Positions 1 through 8,594 of a stretch of 64,000 nt of DNA are shown in pieces. A program made the translations under genes and the position numbers. Under the pieces are notes generated by a model. It made no database searches. It was not told the DNA's origin and saw only the letters and a program-made list of their open reading frames with translations. Source of the DNA: Ancylobacter sp. SL191 (GTDB taxonomy: Bacteria > Pseudomonadota > Alphaproteobacteria > Rhizobiales > Xanthobacteraceae); contig NZ_CP113056.1 of the NCBI RefSeq assembly GCF_026625645.1, forward strand, positions 1,766,001 through 1,830,000, in the 5' to 3' direction. Position 1 is the stretch's first letter; every line of letters begins with the position of its first letter.

Positions 1-680
1 CCGACGATGCCGCCGAGGAAGAAGCAACCGAGGAAGTAGCTGAGCAGCTTTAGCTTTTCGCGGTCAGCCAACACCAGCGGGCGCTCCGTGCCGCGCCGGC
101 GGTGGTTGGAATAGACGAGCTTGCCGAGCTCGATGCCGATATCGGTGACGATGCCGGTCATGTGGGTGGTGCGGATCTTGGCGCCGGACAGCTTGGTCAC
201 GGTGGCGTTCTGCAGCCCCATGATGAAGCAGAGCACCGCCACCTCGACGCCCAGCGCCAGCGAGGAGTGGCGCGTGTAACTGCCGAGCAGGCCGAAAGCG
301 AGCAGCAGCACGGCTTCGAGCGTCAGCGGCAGCGCATATTCCCGCCCGGCGTGATGCAGCCGGCCCCAATTGACCAGGATCGCGGAGGTCGCCGCCCCGA
401 ACAGGAAAGCCGCCAGCGCCCCGCCACCCGCCACCACAAGGTCGGTCGCGCCCAGCACCGCATGATCCGCCGCCGCCGAGATGATGCCGGACATGTGCGA
501 GGTGTACTGCCCGACCGCCAGCAGCCCGCCGGCATTGGTGGCACCGGCGACGAAGGTCATGGAGAGGCCGAGCCACGCGTCCGCCACGGGGGTGCGCTCA
601 GGCGCCAGCACGCCGGCGGCAAGGTCGGAATAGCGGGCGGCAAGATGGCGATAGCCGTTCGGCTTCACGGGCATGTTCAT
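1..680 (-). CDS. YoaK family (DUF1275) membrane protein, C-terminus cut by window edge
   Basis: Multi-pass inner-membrane protein of the YoaK/DUF1275 family, whose molecular function is unknown. The minus strand reads MNMPVKPNGYRHLAARYS from 680, then the family's typical first segment (LSMTFVAGATNAGGLLAVGQYTSHMSGI in two adjoining pieces) and the motif LQNATVTKLSGAKIRTTHMTG in mid-protein. Hydrophobic stretches alternate with short loops up to the left edge, where the last residues seen are FFLGGIVG. About 226 residues are present, so nearly the whole protein of a usual 220-260. No clear SD precedes the ATG at 680; a second ATG lies two codons in. It runs in the same direction as the regulator at 785, 104 bases upstream, with no sign of a functional link. 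Confidence 0.8.
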   Translation of the reverse strand, partial: MNMPVKPNGYRHLAARYSDLAAGVLAPERTPVADAWLGLSMTFVAGATNAGGLLAVGQYTSHMSGIISAAADHAVLGATDLVVAGGGALAAFLFGAATSAILVNWGRLHHAGREYALPLTLEAVLLLAFGLLGSYTRHSSLALGVEVAVLCFIMGLQNATVTKLSGAKIRTTHMTGIVTDIGIELGKLVYSNHRRRGTERPLVLADREKLKLLSYFLGCFFLGGIV

Positions 681-784
681 CGCGGGCAGCGCGGGTCAAG
701 ACCGCGTCCTCGGCAGAGACGGGGCGAAGTTCCCCGAATTCCTTTGTAATACCAGATGCTGCGCCGCGCCATAATGGGCAACGC

Positions 785-1837
785 TTACTCGGGAGAGGCG
801 CTCGCCTTTCTCTCGCCATGCCGCTCCGCGCTCGGCGGGCGGCCGAAGCGGCGGGCATAGGCGGTGGAGAAATGCGCCGCCGACTGGAAGCCGCAGGCGA
901 GACCGACATCGGTCACCGGCAGCGGCGACAGGCGCAGCAATTCCCGCGCCCGCTCCAGCCTCAGCCCGAGATAATAGGCCGCCGGGCTTGTGCCGAGATG
1001 GCGGCGGAACAGCCGCTCAAGATGGCGCGGCGACACATCGAGCCGGTGAGCGAGGTGCCGGATGTCGCTCGGTTGCTCGATCGCCCCCTGCATCAGCCGC
1101 ACGGCGCGGGCCAGCGTCGGGTCGGGCAGGGAGGGGCGCGGGCGCGCCTCGCTCCGGCTCGCGCGAGCGCCGTCGCGCCGCACGATGAACTGCTCGGAGA
1201 CGCGGTCCGCGAGCCCGCGCCCGCCGCGGGCCTCGACAAGCGCGAGCATCATGTCGAGAGGTGCGATGCCACCGGTGCAGGTCAGCCGGTCCCGGTCGAT
1301 GACGAACGCGTCCTCGACGAAGGCGACATCGGGGAACTCCTCGCGAATGGCGGCGAGGTTCTCCCAGTGCACGGCGCAGCGGTAGAAATCGAGCAAGCCC
1401 GCCTCCGCCAGCACGAAGCTGCCCGTGCAGAGCGCGCCGAGCGCCACGCCGCGCCGGGCGAGGCGCCGCAGCGTGTCAGCGACCGCCGGGCTCGCCGCAT
1501 GGCGCACATCGATGCCGCCGCAGACCAGCAGCAGGTCGAGCGGCCCGGCCTCGTGCAGCGCCATGGTGGGCGAGAGCGTCAACCCGTTGCTCGCCACAGC
1601 CGGCGCTCCGTCGTGCGTCACGATACGCCAGGCATAGGTGTCGGTCTCGGTCACGTAATTCGCCATCCGCAGCGCCTCCAGCGCGTTGGCACAGGCGATC
1701 ATCGAATGGTTCGGCAGGGTGAGGAAGCCGATGCGGGTCAGGGCGGAGAGGTCGATCACCGGATCATGTCCTGTTGCCGCCGGTTGCTGAGCGTGACTGT
1801 AGCAAGGCACCGCGCAGAAATACCCCGGCACGGTCAT
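785..1837 (-). CDS. GlxA/AraC-family transcriptional regulator, GbdR-like
   Basis: Transcriptional activator with an N-terminal DJ-1/PfpI-like (class I glutamine amidotransferase-like) ligand domain and a C-terminal AraC double helix-turn-helix, the layout of GbdR, which activates betaine catabolism in Pseudomonas. Visible: IGFLTLPNHSMIACANALE then LRMANYV at the start of the sensor domain, the nucleophile-elbow motif [16 protein letters not shown], and the DNA-binding end with DIRHLAHRLDVSPRHLERLF and VGLACGFQSAAHFSTAYARRFG. The frame is open to 1915, but family homology starts only about residue 27 of the version given here. An in-frame GTG at 1759 preceded by AGGAC is an alternative start. 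It lies near gbcAB and the sox genes, so a role as their activator is the natural inference. Confidence 0.82.
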   Translation of the reverse strand: MTVPGYFCAVPCYSHAQQPAATGHDPVIDLSALTRIGFLTLPNHSMIACANALEALRMANYVTETDTYAWRIVTHDGAPAVASNGLTLSPTMALHEAGPLDLLLVCGGIDVRHAASPAVADTLRRLARRGVALGALCTGSFVLAEAGLLDFYRCAVHWENLAAIREEFPDVAFVEDAFVIDRDRLTCTGGIAPLDMMLALVEARGGRGLADRVSEQFIVRRDGARASRSEARPRPSLPDPTLARAVRLMQGAIEQPSDIRHLAHRLDVSPRHLERLFRRHLGTSPAAYYLGLRLERARELLRLSPLPVTDVGLACGFQSAAHFSTAYARRFGRPPSAERHGERKASASPE

Positions 1838-1932
1838 GGCCGGGAACGAATGCCGCCGCAAAAATGTCCGGCCCCGCCGACGAAATGAAGGCGATCCGCC
1901 GCGAGGGCGATTCACCAGGGAGATCTATCCCC

Positions 1933-2583
1933 ATGCGCCACACTTGGTCGTCACTCACCGCCTTCCAGGCCTGGTTGCCGGGCCGCGTGCTGCTGCCGGC
2001 GGGCTTTGCCGTGCTCGTCGCCGTCAGCATCTATCTGGTTGGCGATGGACGTGGCTATGAGCGCGCGATCAGCGAGGCGGTCGCGCCGAAGAATGCCGCG
2101 CAGGTAGTGGCAAGCGATCCCGCCGACGATCTCTCGGCCGCGAACCTCGCCAAGACCGATCGGCTGGACATCCCCGTGCTCCTGCGGGCGATCGAGCCGG
2201 AGGCGGTGTACAAGCCGCCGCAGGCCCATGCGGCGGCGGCCAAGCCCGTCAAGTCGGTGGCGACGACGGAAATCCCGGCGGGTGTCGAGCGCTTCGACCA
2301 GTGCGGGGCCGGCTGCGAGACACGCGACCCGATGATCGTGCGCACCTCCTATCCGGTGGGCCCCGCCGCGACGCCCTTCGTCGCGGCACCCGCAGCCGAG
2401 CCCGCGCCCAAGCCGGAAGAGGCTGGTATCCTTGGCCTGCCGCCGCTGCCGGGTCCGGGCGAGATCGTCGACCGCACGGTCAAGGGCACCACGGCCGCCT
2501 ATGACGCGGTGAAGGATGGCGCCGTCTCGACCTATGACACGGTGAAGGGCGCGCTTGGCGATGCCTTCGGCCTGACGCGCTGA
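1933..2583 (+). CDS. Hypothetical single-pass membrane protein with Pro/Ala-rich region
   Basis: I do not recognise this 216-residue protein. One hydrophobic segment sits near the N-terminus (LLPAGFAVLVAVSIYLV, about residues 20-38). A long Ala/Pro-rich, probably periplasmic region follows, with a small cysteine pair (QCGAGC) near residue 117 and a motif LGLPPLPGPGEIVDRTVKGT near residue 175. The tail has two similar segments (AAYDAVKDG / STYDTVKGA). This looks like an anchored envelope protein. The ATG at 1933 was chosen because it opens the hydrophobic-anchor protein and has GGGAG about 10 bases upstream. It is divergent from the GlxA regulator and convergent with gbcB. Confidence 0.6.
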   Translation: MRHTWSSLTAFQAWLPGRVLLPAGFAVLVAVSIYLVGDGRGYERAISEAVAPKNAAQVVASDPADDLSAANLAKTDRLDIPVLLRAIEPEAVYKPPQAHAAAAKPVKSVATTEIPAGVERFDQCGAGCETRDPMIVRTSYPVGPAATPFVAAPAAEPAPKPEEAGILGLPPLPGPGEIVDRTVKGTTAAYDAVKDGAVSTYDTVKGALGDAFGLTR

Positions 2584-2600
2584 GACCTCAGCGCGTCAGG
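2571..2600. terminator. Hairpin between convergent genes, overlapping a stop codon
   Basis: Perfect 13-bp inverted repeat (CCTGACGCGCTGA, loop GACC, then its complement). The left arm is the last codons plus the TGA of the upstream gene. It lies 17 bases from the end of gbcB on the other strand, so it could stop transcription from both sides. There is no T-run, so it may act only as an mRNA 3'-end hairpin. Confidence 0.6.
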
Positions 2601-2616
2601 TTGGACCCCTGCCGCT

Positions 2617-3786
2617 TCAGCGGTCGACCACCAGATCGCTGGTTGGCTTGGAGCAGCAGAGCAGCGCCATGCCGGCGTCGATCTCGCGCTGGCGAATGCC
2701 GCCACCATGCTTCATCTCCACCGTGCCGGAGACGAGCTTCGACTTGCAGGTGCCGCACAGGCCCTTGGAGCAGGACGACGGCAGCCGGACCCCGGCCCGG
2801 CGTGCGGCATCGAGCACGAACATGTCGGAGCGGCACTCGATGGTGCGCTTCTGCTTGACGAACTCGATGGTGTAGCTCGCGACCGGCGGCGCCACTGCGT
2901 CCTGCACCGCTTCCACCGCCTCGGCGATCGAGACGTCGGCTGCGACATCGGGTTCGGCCCGGGCAAGCTCGGCGAAGTCGAAGCTTTCCTCATGGTGGCG
3001 CGACATGTCGAAGCCCGCGCCTTTCAGCATCTCCCGCACCGCCGCCATGAAGGGCGAGGGGCCGCAGGCGAAGATTTCGCGCTCCTTGAAGTCTGGCGCG
3101 ATGTGGTTAAGCAGGCCGAGATTGAGCCGGCCGCGCAGGCCATGCCAGGGATTGAGCGGCCCATCGGCCTCGCAGATCGGCGCGAAGCGGAAGCTGCCGC
3201 GCTGGTTGCGCGCCATCATTTCCAGCTCGCTGCGGAAGATGATGTCATCGGGTGAACGCGCCGCGTGGACGAAGACGAGATCGCGCGGCTCGCCGAGATC
3301 ATGGAAGGTCCGCGCCATCGACATCAGTGGCGTAATGCCGGAGCCGCCGGAGAGGAACAGATAGCGCGGTGTCGGCGAGGGCGTGCCTTGCGTGAAGCAG
3401 GAGAAATCGCCCATCGGCCCGACGGCGCGCAGCTCGCCGCCCACCTTCACATGGTCATGCAGGAAGTTCGACACCGGCCCGCCCGGTACGCGCTTCACCG
3501 TGATGGCGAGCGTGTGCGGGCGCGTGGGTGCCGAGGCGATGGTGTAGCAGCGGTTGATCGCCTCGCCATTGATCGAGAGGTCGAGCGTAAGGAACTGGCC
3601 CGGCGCGTAGCGGAAGACGCAGGGCTCCTTCGGCGCGAGCACAAAGGTCTTCACATCCGCCGTCTCGTCGCGGATCTCGCGGACGATGAGCACATCGTCC
3701 GCTTCCGGGTTCCACTCAGGCAGGCTGCCGGCGAGGCGCAGCGCCGCCGGATCGGGCGACGGCGCAGGATTCAGGGCATCCATCAT
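2617..3786 (-). CDS. gbcB: Glycine betaine demethylase, reductase subunit
   Basis: Electron-transfer partner of the Rieske oxygenase GbcA, passing electrons from NAD(P)H to the oxygenase that demethylates glycine betaine to dimethylglycine with release of formaldehyde. At 389 residues it has a ferredoxin-reductase fold followed by a plant-type [2Fe-2S] domain. Visible: flavin-binding RCYTIASAP (79-87), nucleotide-binding GGSGITP (147-153), the reductase-typical CGPSPFM (241-247), then cluster cysteines C339, C344, C347 and C377/378. Its ATG overlaps the gbcA stop (TGATG), so translation is coupled. The hybrid reductase/ferredoxin layout separates it from simple ferredoxin reductases. Confidence 0.9.
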   Translation of the reverse strand: MMDALNPAPSPDPAALRLAGSLPEWNPEADDVLIVREIRDETADVKTFVLAPKEPCVFRYAPGQFLTLDLSINGEAINRCYTIASAPTRPHTLAITVKRVPGGPVSNFLHDHVKVGGELRAVGPMGDFSCFTQGTPSPTPRYLFLSGGSGITPLMSMARTFHDLGEPRDLVFVHAARSPDDIIFRSELEMMARNQRGSFRFAPICEADGPLNPWHGLRGRLNLGLLNHIAPDFKEREIFACGPSPFMAAVREMLKGAGFDMSRHHEESFDFAELARAEPDVAADVSIAEAVEAVQDAVAPPVASYTIEFVKQKRTIECRSDMFVLDAARRAGVRLPSSCSKGLCGTCKSKLVSGTVEMKHGGGIRQREIDAGMALLCCSKPTSDLVVDR

Positions 3787-5045
3787 CAGCGGCCGATATG
3801 CTCGGCCATGCGGCCGATGTACCAGTTGCAGAATTTGTCCACGAGCATCTCGGTGTGCGGGGAATAAGGGCCGGGCTCATAGGCCGGGCTGCGGGCACCT
3901 TCCTGGCAATAGCCGACCAGCGTCGAATCCTGGTCATTGGTGGCGTCCCACACGCCGGTGAGGTTCTCGATGTCGTAATCGACGCCTTCCACCGCGTCCT
4001 TGTGAACCAGCCACTTGGTGCGCAGCAGCGAGCGTTCGGCATCGAGCGGCAGCACCGAGAACACCACGGCATGGTCGGACATGAAGTGGTGCCAGGAGTT
4101 CGGCTGGGTCCAGAAGTGCAGCGCGCCGTGCTTGGGATCGTTGATCTTGCCGAGCAGTTTCTTGCAGGCGGCCTTGGTGTCGGAGGTGTGGCTCTCGCCA
4201 TCGCCTGCAAGCGGCAGACGCTCGGTGCGGAAGCCGGTCACCATATCGTCGAGGTGTTCCATCATGGTGGATGGGAAGCCGCAGCTCTCCCATTCACGAT
4301 GCGAGGTGGTGACCAGCTTGGCGTAGTCCTCGGCTTCCTTGCGGCCATGCTCGTCGAGCTCCTCCGGCGCGAAGCCGAAGCCATAGGCGAAGAGCGGCAC
4401 GGTCAGCTCGGGGTGATTACCGGAGCAGTGGTAGCACTCGCGGTTGTTCTCCATCGTCAGCTTCCAGTTGCCCGGCTCGATGATGTCCTTCTCGAAGGCG
4501 ACCTTGGCGTTCTTCAGGTCGTGCGGGGCGAGATAGGGCGCCATCTTGGCGGCCATCACATCGAAATCGGCCGGCGGCTCGTCAGCGAGGCAGACGAACA
4601 GCAGCCCTTCCAGCGAGCGCACATGCACGGGCTTGAGGCCGTGGCAGGAGGGGTCGAAGCCTTCGCCCATATGCTCGGCGAAGAGCAGCTTGCCGTCGAG
4701 GCCGTAGGTCCAGGAATGGTAGCGGCAGACCAGATTGCCGACCGTGGTCTTGTAGTCGTGCACGATCGGCGCGCCGCGATGGCGGCACACATTGTGGAAG
4801 GCGCGGACCTCGCCATCGTCATCGCGCACCAGGAAGATCTTGGTCTTGCCGATGTCGAGCGTCATGGCGTCGCCCGGCTCGGGAATGTCAGGGTCGACGC
4901 CGACGAAGAGCCAGTGATGGCCGAAGATCACGTCCATGTCCGCCTCGAAGATGTCGGGGCTGGTGTAGAACGGAGCTTCCAGGCTGTAGCCGGGTTTGCG
5001 GCGGTGGATGAGCGCTTTCAGCGGGGTCTGCGTGCTGTCGAGCAT
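3786..5045 (-). CDS. gbcA: Glycine betaine demethylase, Rieske oxygenase subunit
   Basis: Rieske non-heme iron oxygenase that removes one methyl group from glycine betaine, the first step of betaine catabolism. The 419-residue protein shows the Rieske cluster ligands C87, H89 (NVCRHRG) and C107, H110 (LVCRYHSW). The mononuclear iron histidines are in ENNRECYHCSGNHPEL (H206, H211). The frame is open to 5120, but the ATG at 5045 has GGGAG about 9 bases upstream and gives the family's usual N-terminus. It overlaps gbcB by one base. A pair of direct repeats about 80-110 bases upstream could be an activator site. A related Rieske demethylase such as stachydrine demethylase is possible, but the sox and sda neighbours favour betaine. 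Confidence 0.9.
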   Translation of the reverse strand: MLDSTQTPLKALIHRRKPGYSLEAPFYTSPDIFEADMDVIFGHHWLFVGVDPDIPEPGDAMTLDIGKTKIFLVRDDDGEVRAFHNVCRHRGAPIVHDYKTTVGNLVCRYHSWTYGLDGKLLFAEHMGEGFDPSCHGLKPVHVRSLEGLLFVCLADEPPADFDVMAAKMAPYLAPHDLKNAKVAFEKDIIEPGNWKLTMENNRECYHCSGNHPELTVPLFAYGFGFAPEELDEHGRKEAEDYAKLVTTSHREWESCGFPSTMMEHLDDMVTGFRTERLPLAGDGESHTSDTKAACKKLLGKINDPKHGALHFWTQPNSWHHFMSDHAVVFSVLPLDAERSLLRTKWLVHKDAVEGVDYDIENLTGVWDATNDQDSTLVGYCQEGARSPAYEPGPYSPHTEMLVDKFCNWYIGRMAEHIGR

Positions 5046-5124
5046 CGGTCTGTTCTCCCTCGCGGGTGAGCCCCGCTGTCGTCTGGAATTGTTCGACGGA
5101 ACGGGAGACGAGACTTTCACGCAT

Positions 5125-5155
5125 GCGACAGTCGCTTTGCTGCAAGCGACATTCG
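5125..5155 (-). promoter_or_regulatory. Candidate AraC-type activator site upstream of gbcA
   Basis: Two direct repeats, GCGACAGTCG (5125-5134) and GCGACATTCG (5146-5155), start 21 bases apart, that is two helical turns on the same face. They lie 80-110 bases upstream of gbcA, where a GbdR/AraC-type dimer would bind. The same core (ATGCGACA) occurs twice upstream of soxB. Confidence 0.4.
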
Positions 5156-5198
5156 GGCGAGGAGGCCGCGCGTGGCGGCCCCCTGTCCGGTGTGCGCG

Positions 5199-5972
5199 TC
5201 ACATGGCCGGAAAAATGGCGATGTCGTGCACCTTGCCGGACACGCCGCCGATCATCCCGAGCACCGTCGCCTTGCCGCTGGCGAGATCGACCCGGTAGAG
5301 CGTGCCGTCCGCCATCAGCCAGCCCTCGCTCGTGCTGCCGGCCGGGATGTCGAACGCGTAGCTGCCGGCACTGATGCCCAGCTTGCCGACGGAGTTCAGC
5401 ACGCCATCATTGGGCGGCGCCTGCTTCACCAGCTTGCCGGCGGCCGCGTCGACATCGAACAGGGCGGTTTCCTTGGCGCCCTTCACCGAATTGGTATAGG
5501 CGCCGGCGACGATCTTGGGCGTTCTCGCCTTGTTCATGTCAGCGTCGGCGTATTTCAGCGCGCCATCCTTGGTCACCTTGCCGTCATCGACATTGGCCCG
5601 CAGATTCGTGCCGTCGCTGCCGATGACGCGCAGCCGGTCGGCGACCGGGTTGAAGTCGACCGTCGCCACGGTGCCGGCGGGCAGCATCGTGTCGAGCTTC
5701 GACTTGGGGCTGGTGGCGCCGCTCATGGGGTTGATGGTCACGAGCGTGCCGTCGTCGAACAGGCCGTAAAGCATGCCATCGGCCGGGCGCACGTCGATGC
5801 CGACGAGCGTGCCCGTCCCGGCGATCTTCATCGGCGCGCCGGCCTTGGCGGCCTTCACGTCCACGATGGCGATGCTGTTGCCATCAAGCAGGGCCGCGAC
5901 GGACTGGGCGCTGGCGGCGGTCGTGGTCATCGCCAGTCCGGCGACGGCGAGGGCGATCATCGTGCGGTTCAT
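5199..5972 (-). CDS. DUF4394 domain-containing secreted protein
   Basis: Exported protein of 257 residues with a signal peptide (MNRTMIALAVAGLAMTTTAASA, cleavage near residue 23). The DUF4394 repeat-like fold follows, with motifs LVGIDVRPADGMLYGL, VDFNPVADRLRVIGSDGTNLR and an ending in GKVHDIAIFPA. The biochemical role of the family is unknown; its sequence suggests a beta-propeller-like periplasmic or extracellular protein. It is divergent from an ECF sigma factor and its anti-sigma factor, which probably control it. The 156-base divergent region carries GGAAAC on this gene's strand (6082-6087), similar to an ECF -35 element. Confidence 0.85.
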   Translation of the reverse strand: MNRTMIALAVAGLAMTTTAASAQSVAALLDGNSIAIVDVKAAKAGAPMKIAGTGTLVGIDVRPADGMLYGLFDDGTLVTINPMSGATSPKSKLDTMLPAGTVATVDFNPVADRLRVIGSDGTNLRANVDDGKVTKDGALKYADADMNKARTPKIVAGAYTNSVKGAKETALFDVDAAAGKLVKQAPPNDGVLNSVGKLGISAGSYAFDIPAGSTSEGWLMADGTLYRVDLASGKATVLGMIGGVSGKVHDIAIFPAM

Positions 5973-6128
5973 GGGGCGTACTCCGTTGGGCCGAGCGTGT
6001 CTCGGCGGACAGAGCGGCTACACGCGGCCTCGGGCGCGGGACGCAGCCGAGACGAAAAAATTCTGCCGCTGCATCCGTAGCGTTTCCTTCGGCGTATCAA
6101 ACCATGAGCAACCTTGCGGAAACCGCTG

Positions 6129-6698
6129 GTGACGAGCCTGCCGCGCATCGCCCATGACACCGTTGAAGACGAACTGGCCGAGGCGCTGCATGGTTGCGCG
6201 CGCGGCGAGCGGGCGAGCCTTCATCGGCTCTATGAGCATCTGGCGCCGAAGATGACGGGCGTGGCGCTTCGCATGCTGCGCCGGCGCGACCTTGCCGACG
6301 AGGTCGTTCACGACACGTTCCTGCGCATCTGGGAAAAGGCCGGAAGCTACGATCCGTCGCGCGGCAAGGCCTCCACCTGGGCATTCACCGTGTTGCGCAA
6401 CACGGCGCTCAATGTCCTTAGGGGGGAGCGGCGCATCGAGCTGGTGGAGGATTACGACGCCATTGAGCCCGCGTCTGAAGAGGCGGACGCGGAGAGCCTT
6501 CTGGTGGCACTGTCGGAAACCAGCGCTCTGAAACGCTGCCTTGACCGACTTGAGCCCATGAGGCGGCGGGCGATCCTTCTCGCCTATCTGCGGGGCCTGA
6601 CCCATGGCGAACTGGCCGGCCGGCTCGGCGTGCCGCTAGGCACCGCCAAGGCGTGGATCCGCCGGAGCCTTCGTACGCTGAAGGACTGCCTGGCATGA
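6129..6698 (+). CDS. ECF-type RNA polymerase sigma factor (SigK-like)
   Basis: Group 4 (extracytoplasmic function) sigma-70 factor. Region 2 is seen as LYEHLAPKMTGVALRMLRRR then DLADEVVHDTFLRIWEKAG with STWAFTVLRNTALN. Region 4 is CLDRLEPMRRRAILLAYLRG then THGELAGRLGVPLGTAKAWI. The start is uncertain: GTG at 6129 has GGAAA about 8 bases upstream and is preferred; TTG at 6114 would add five residues. The stop overlaps the ATG of the anti-sigma gene (ATGA), so the two are co-translated. The C-terminal RskA domain of the partner suggests the SigK/RskA type. The divergent DUF4394 gene is the obvious candidate target. Confidence 0.87.
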   Translation: MTSLPRIAHDTVEDELAEALHGCARGERASLHRLYEHLAPKMTGVALRMLRRRDLADEVVHDTFLRIWEKAGSYDPSRGKASTWAFTVLRNTALNVLRGERRIELVEDYDAIEPASEEADAESLLVALSETSALKRCLDRLEPMRRRAILLAYLRGLTHGELAGRLGVPLGTAKAWIRRSLRTLKDCLA

Positions 6699-7444
6699 GC
6701 CCGCAGGAGCGCGAGCGACTCGCCAGCGAATATGTGCTGGGCCTTCTGGATCCCGAGGAGGCGCGGGACTGCGAGGCGCGGCTGGCCGTCGATGAACGCC
6801 TTGCCGCGCTGGTGGAGGAATGGCGCGAGCGGGTGGCCGAGCTCGACGCGACCGCGCCCTTCGTCCGTCCTGATCCGGCTCTGTGGTCGCGGATTGAAGC
6901 CTCACTGCCGGCGCGGGCTACACCCGCCATCGAGCCGACGACCCTGCCGCTTTCCGGCACCCGCGCGACGCAGCGCAAGCGGGGCGCGCCCTGGTGGAAC
7001 AGCCTTCCTCTCTGGCGCGGTGTCGGCCTCGCCGCTTGTGCCGCAACCGTGCTGCTGGCGGCGGGCATTGGCTATGTCGCCCAAAAGGCGGCACAGGCCC
7101 CGGTCCTGGTGGCCGTGCTTCTGTCCGACCAGAACCAGCCGGCGGCGGTGGTCAACGCCTTCCGGGATGGACGCACGGAGCTTCTGGCGCTGAGCGAGCT
7201 GAGGGCGCCGGAGGGCAAGTCGCTGCAGGTCTGGACCCTGTGGGACCGGGCGCGCGGCCCGGTCTCGGTCGGGCTGCTCGACGCCTTGCGGACCATCCCG
7301 CTGAACGTCGATAGCCTGCCGCGGCCGGCCGCCGAACAGCTCTATGAAATTACGCTGGAGCCAGCCGGCGGTTCGCCAACGGGCCGGCCCACGGGGCCGA
7401 TCCTGATGAAGGGTAATGCGAGCCCGACGGGCGCGGGGATTTGA
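6695..7444 (+). CDS. Anti-sigma factor, RskA-type
   Basis: Membrane-anchored anti-sigma factor of 249 residues. The N-terminal cytoplasmic part has the usual sigma-binding opening (ERERLASEYVLGLLDPEEAR, then CEARLAVDERLAALVEEW). One transmembrane helix follows near residues 110-132 ([20 protein letters not shown]). The periplasmic anti-sigma-K (RskA) domain contains SELRAPEGKSLQVWTLWD and VGLLDALRTIPL. The ATG at 6695 overlaps the sigma stop by four bases. It should hold the sigma factor inactive until an envelope signal, unknown here, releases it. There is no zinc-binding HxxxCxxC motif, so it is not a ZAS/ChrR-type anti-sigma. Confidence 0.85.
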   Translation: MSPQERERLASEYVLGLLDPEEARDCEARLAVDERLAALVEEWRERVAELDATAPFVRPDPALWSRIEASLPARATPAIEPTTLPLSGTRATQRKRGAPWWNSLPLWRGVGLAACAATVLLAAGIGYVAQKAAQAPVLVAVLLSDQNQPAAVVNAFRDGRTELLALSELRAPEGKSLQVWTLWDRARGPVSVGLLDALRTIPLNVDSLPRPAAEQLYEITLEPAGGSPTGRPTGPILMKGNASPTGAGI

Positions 7445-7452
7445 CGGCCCGA

Positions 7453-8511
7453 TCAGTCGAACAGCCGGCTCGCCGCCATGCTCTGCGTCGCCGGGCCGGG
7501 CGCGCGGGCGCGGGCGTCGGAGGGCGTGAAGCCGTGCTGCGCCTTGAACTGGCGGGAGAAATGCGCGCAGTCCGAGAATCCGGCTTCGAGCGCGATGTCG
7601 GTCACCGACCGGCCAGTCGTGTCGAGCAGGAAGCGCGCATAGCGCAGCCGCAGCCGCCGGTAGAACTCCGCCGGGCGCTGGCCCATGATGGTCTGGAACA
7701 GGCGCTCGAGCTGGCGTGTTGACAGATGCAGCCGGCGGGCGATGTCGGCGATGGGCAGCGGGTCGGCGAGGTGCTGCTCCATCAGCAGCAGCGCCCGGCG
7801 CACGCGGTCATCCGCCACGAGATCGGCAATGGGCGGGTGCGGCTGGGATTCGGTGCCGGGCCGCTGGCGGTCGAGCAGCAGAACGTGGCGGCTCTTCTGC
7901 GCCACGGAGCGGCCGAGGAATTTCTCCACGAGGGCGGTCGCGAGGTCCGCCGCCCCGCCGCCGCCGGCGCAGGTGATACGGTCGCCGTCGATCACGAACA
8001 GACGGTCGGCGACCGGCGTGTGGTGCGGGAATTCGTCGAGGAAGTCCTGATAGTGATACCAGGACACGCAGCAGCGGCGTCCGGTCATCAGCCCGGCGCG
8101 GGCCAGCACGAAGCTGCCCGTGCACACACCGACCAGAGAGACGCCGGCCCGCGCGGCGCGCTTGAGATAGGCAATGCTCTCCTCGTCGAGCTGGCTGCCG
8201 CCATGCAAAAGCCCGCCGACGACAATGATGTAGTGGAAGCTGGACGGGTCCGCGAGCGGCCCGGACGGCGAGACAGTGACGCCGCAGCTCGCCCTGATCG
8301 GCTCGGGGCGCGACGCCATCACCTGCCAGCGCGCGAGGATGGGCCGCGAGCGGTCGCCATCATCAGCGGCGAGGCGGAACTGGTCCACCATCAGCGAGAA
8401 GGCGGACAGGGTGAAGTTGTCCGTGAGGATAAAGCCGACATTCAAGGCGGGCGCGGCCGCCGCGCTGGTGGCCGCCATGGTGCCGAAAGGGGTGGGTCGC
8501 TGCTGGGTCAT
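7453..8511 (-). CDS. GlxA/AraC-family transcriptional regulator (second copy)
   Basis: Second regulator with a DJ-1/PfpI-like sensor domain and AraC HTH, 352 residues, diverged from the one at 785. Visible: [20 protein letters not shown] at the sensor start, [20 protein letters not shown] at the elbow, a glycine-rich [19 protein letters not shown], and HTH parts [20 protein letters not shown] and [23 protein letters not shown] sequence. The start at 8511 has GGAG 8 bases upstream; the frame is open to 8601. It follows sdaA by 83 bases in the same direction, and a 12-bp palindrome sits just upstream. It may control serine or sarcosine use, or carnitine-type compounds; the ligand cannot be told from sequence. 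Confidence 0.8.
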   Translation of the reverse strand: MTQQRPTPFGTMAATSAAAAPALNVGFILTDNFTLSAFSLMVDQFRLAADDGDRSRPILARWQVMASRPEPIRASCGVTVSPSGPLADPSSFHYIIVVGGLLHGGSQLDEESIAYLKRAARAGVSLVGVCTGSFVLARAGLMTGRRCCVSWYHYQDFLDEFPHHTPVADRLFVIDGDRITCAGGGGAADLATALVEKFLGRSVAQKSRHVLLLDRQRPGTESQPHPPIADLVADDRVRRALLLMEQHLADPLPIADIARRLHLSTRQLERLFQTIMGQRPAEFYRRLRLRYARFLLDTTGRSVTDIALEAGFSDCAHFSRQFKAQHGFTPSDARARAPGPATQSMAASRLFD

Positions 8512-8533
8512 GGCTTGCTCCGGATCACAGCAT

Positions 8534-8545
8534 AGCAAATTTGCT
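8534..8545 (-). promoter_or_regulatory. Palindrome AGCAAATTTGCT upstream of the second GlxA regulator
   Basis: Perfect 12-bp palindrome 23-34 bases before the start codon, with a further AGCAA half-site at 8555-8559. It is a candidate autoregulatory operator or part of the promoter. The AT-rich core stands out against GC-rich surroundings. Confidence 0.35.
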
Positions 8546-8594
8546 GCATGTCTTAGCAAGACCGGTGCCGTCCCGACGGTGCGCTTCGGTTTCT

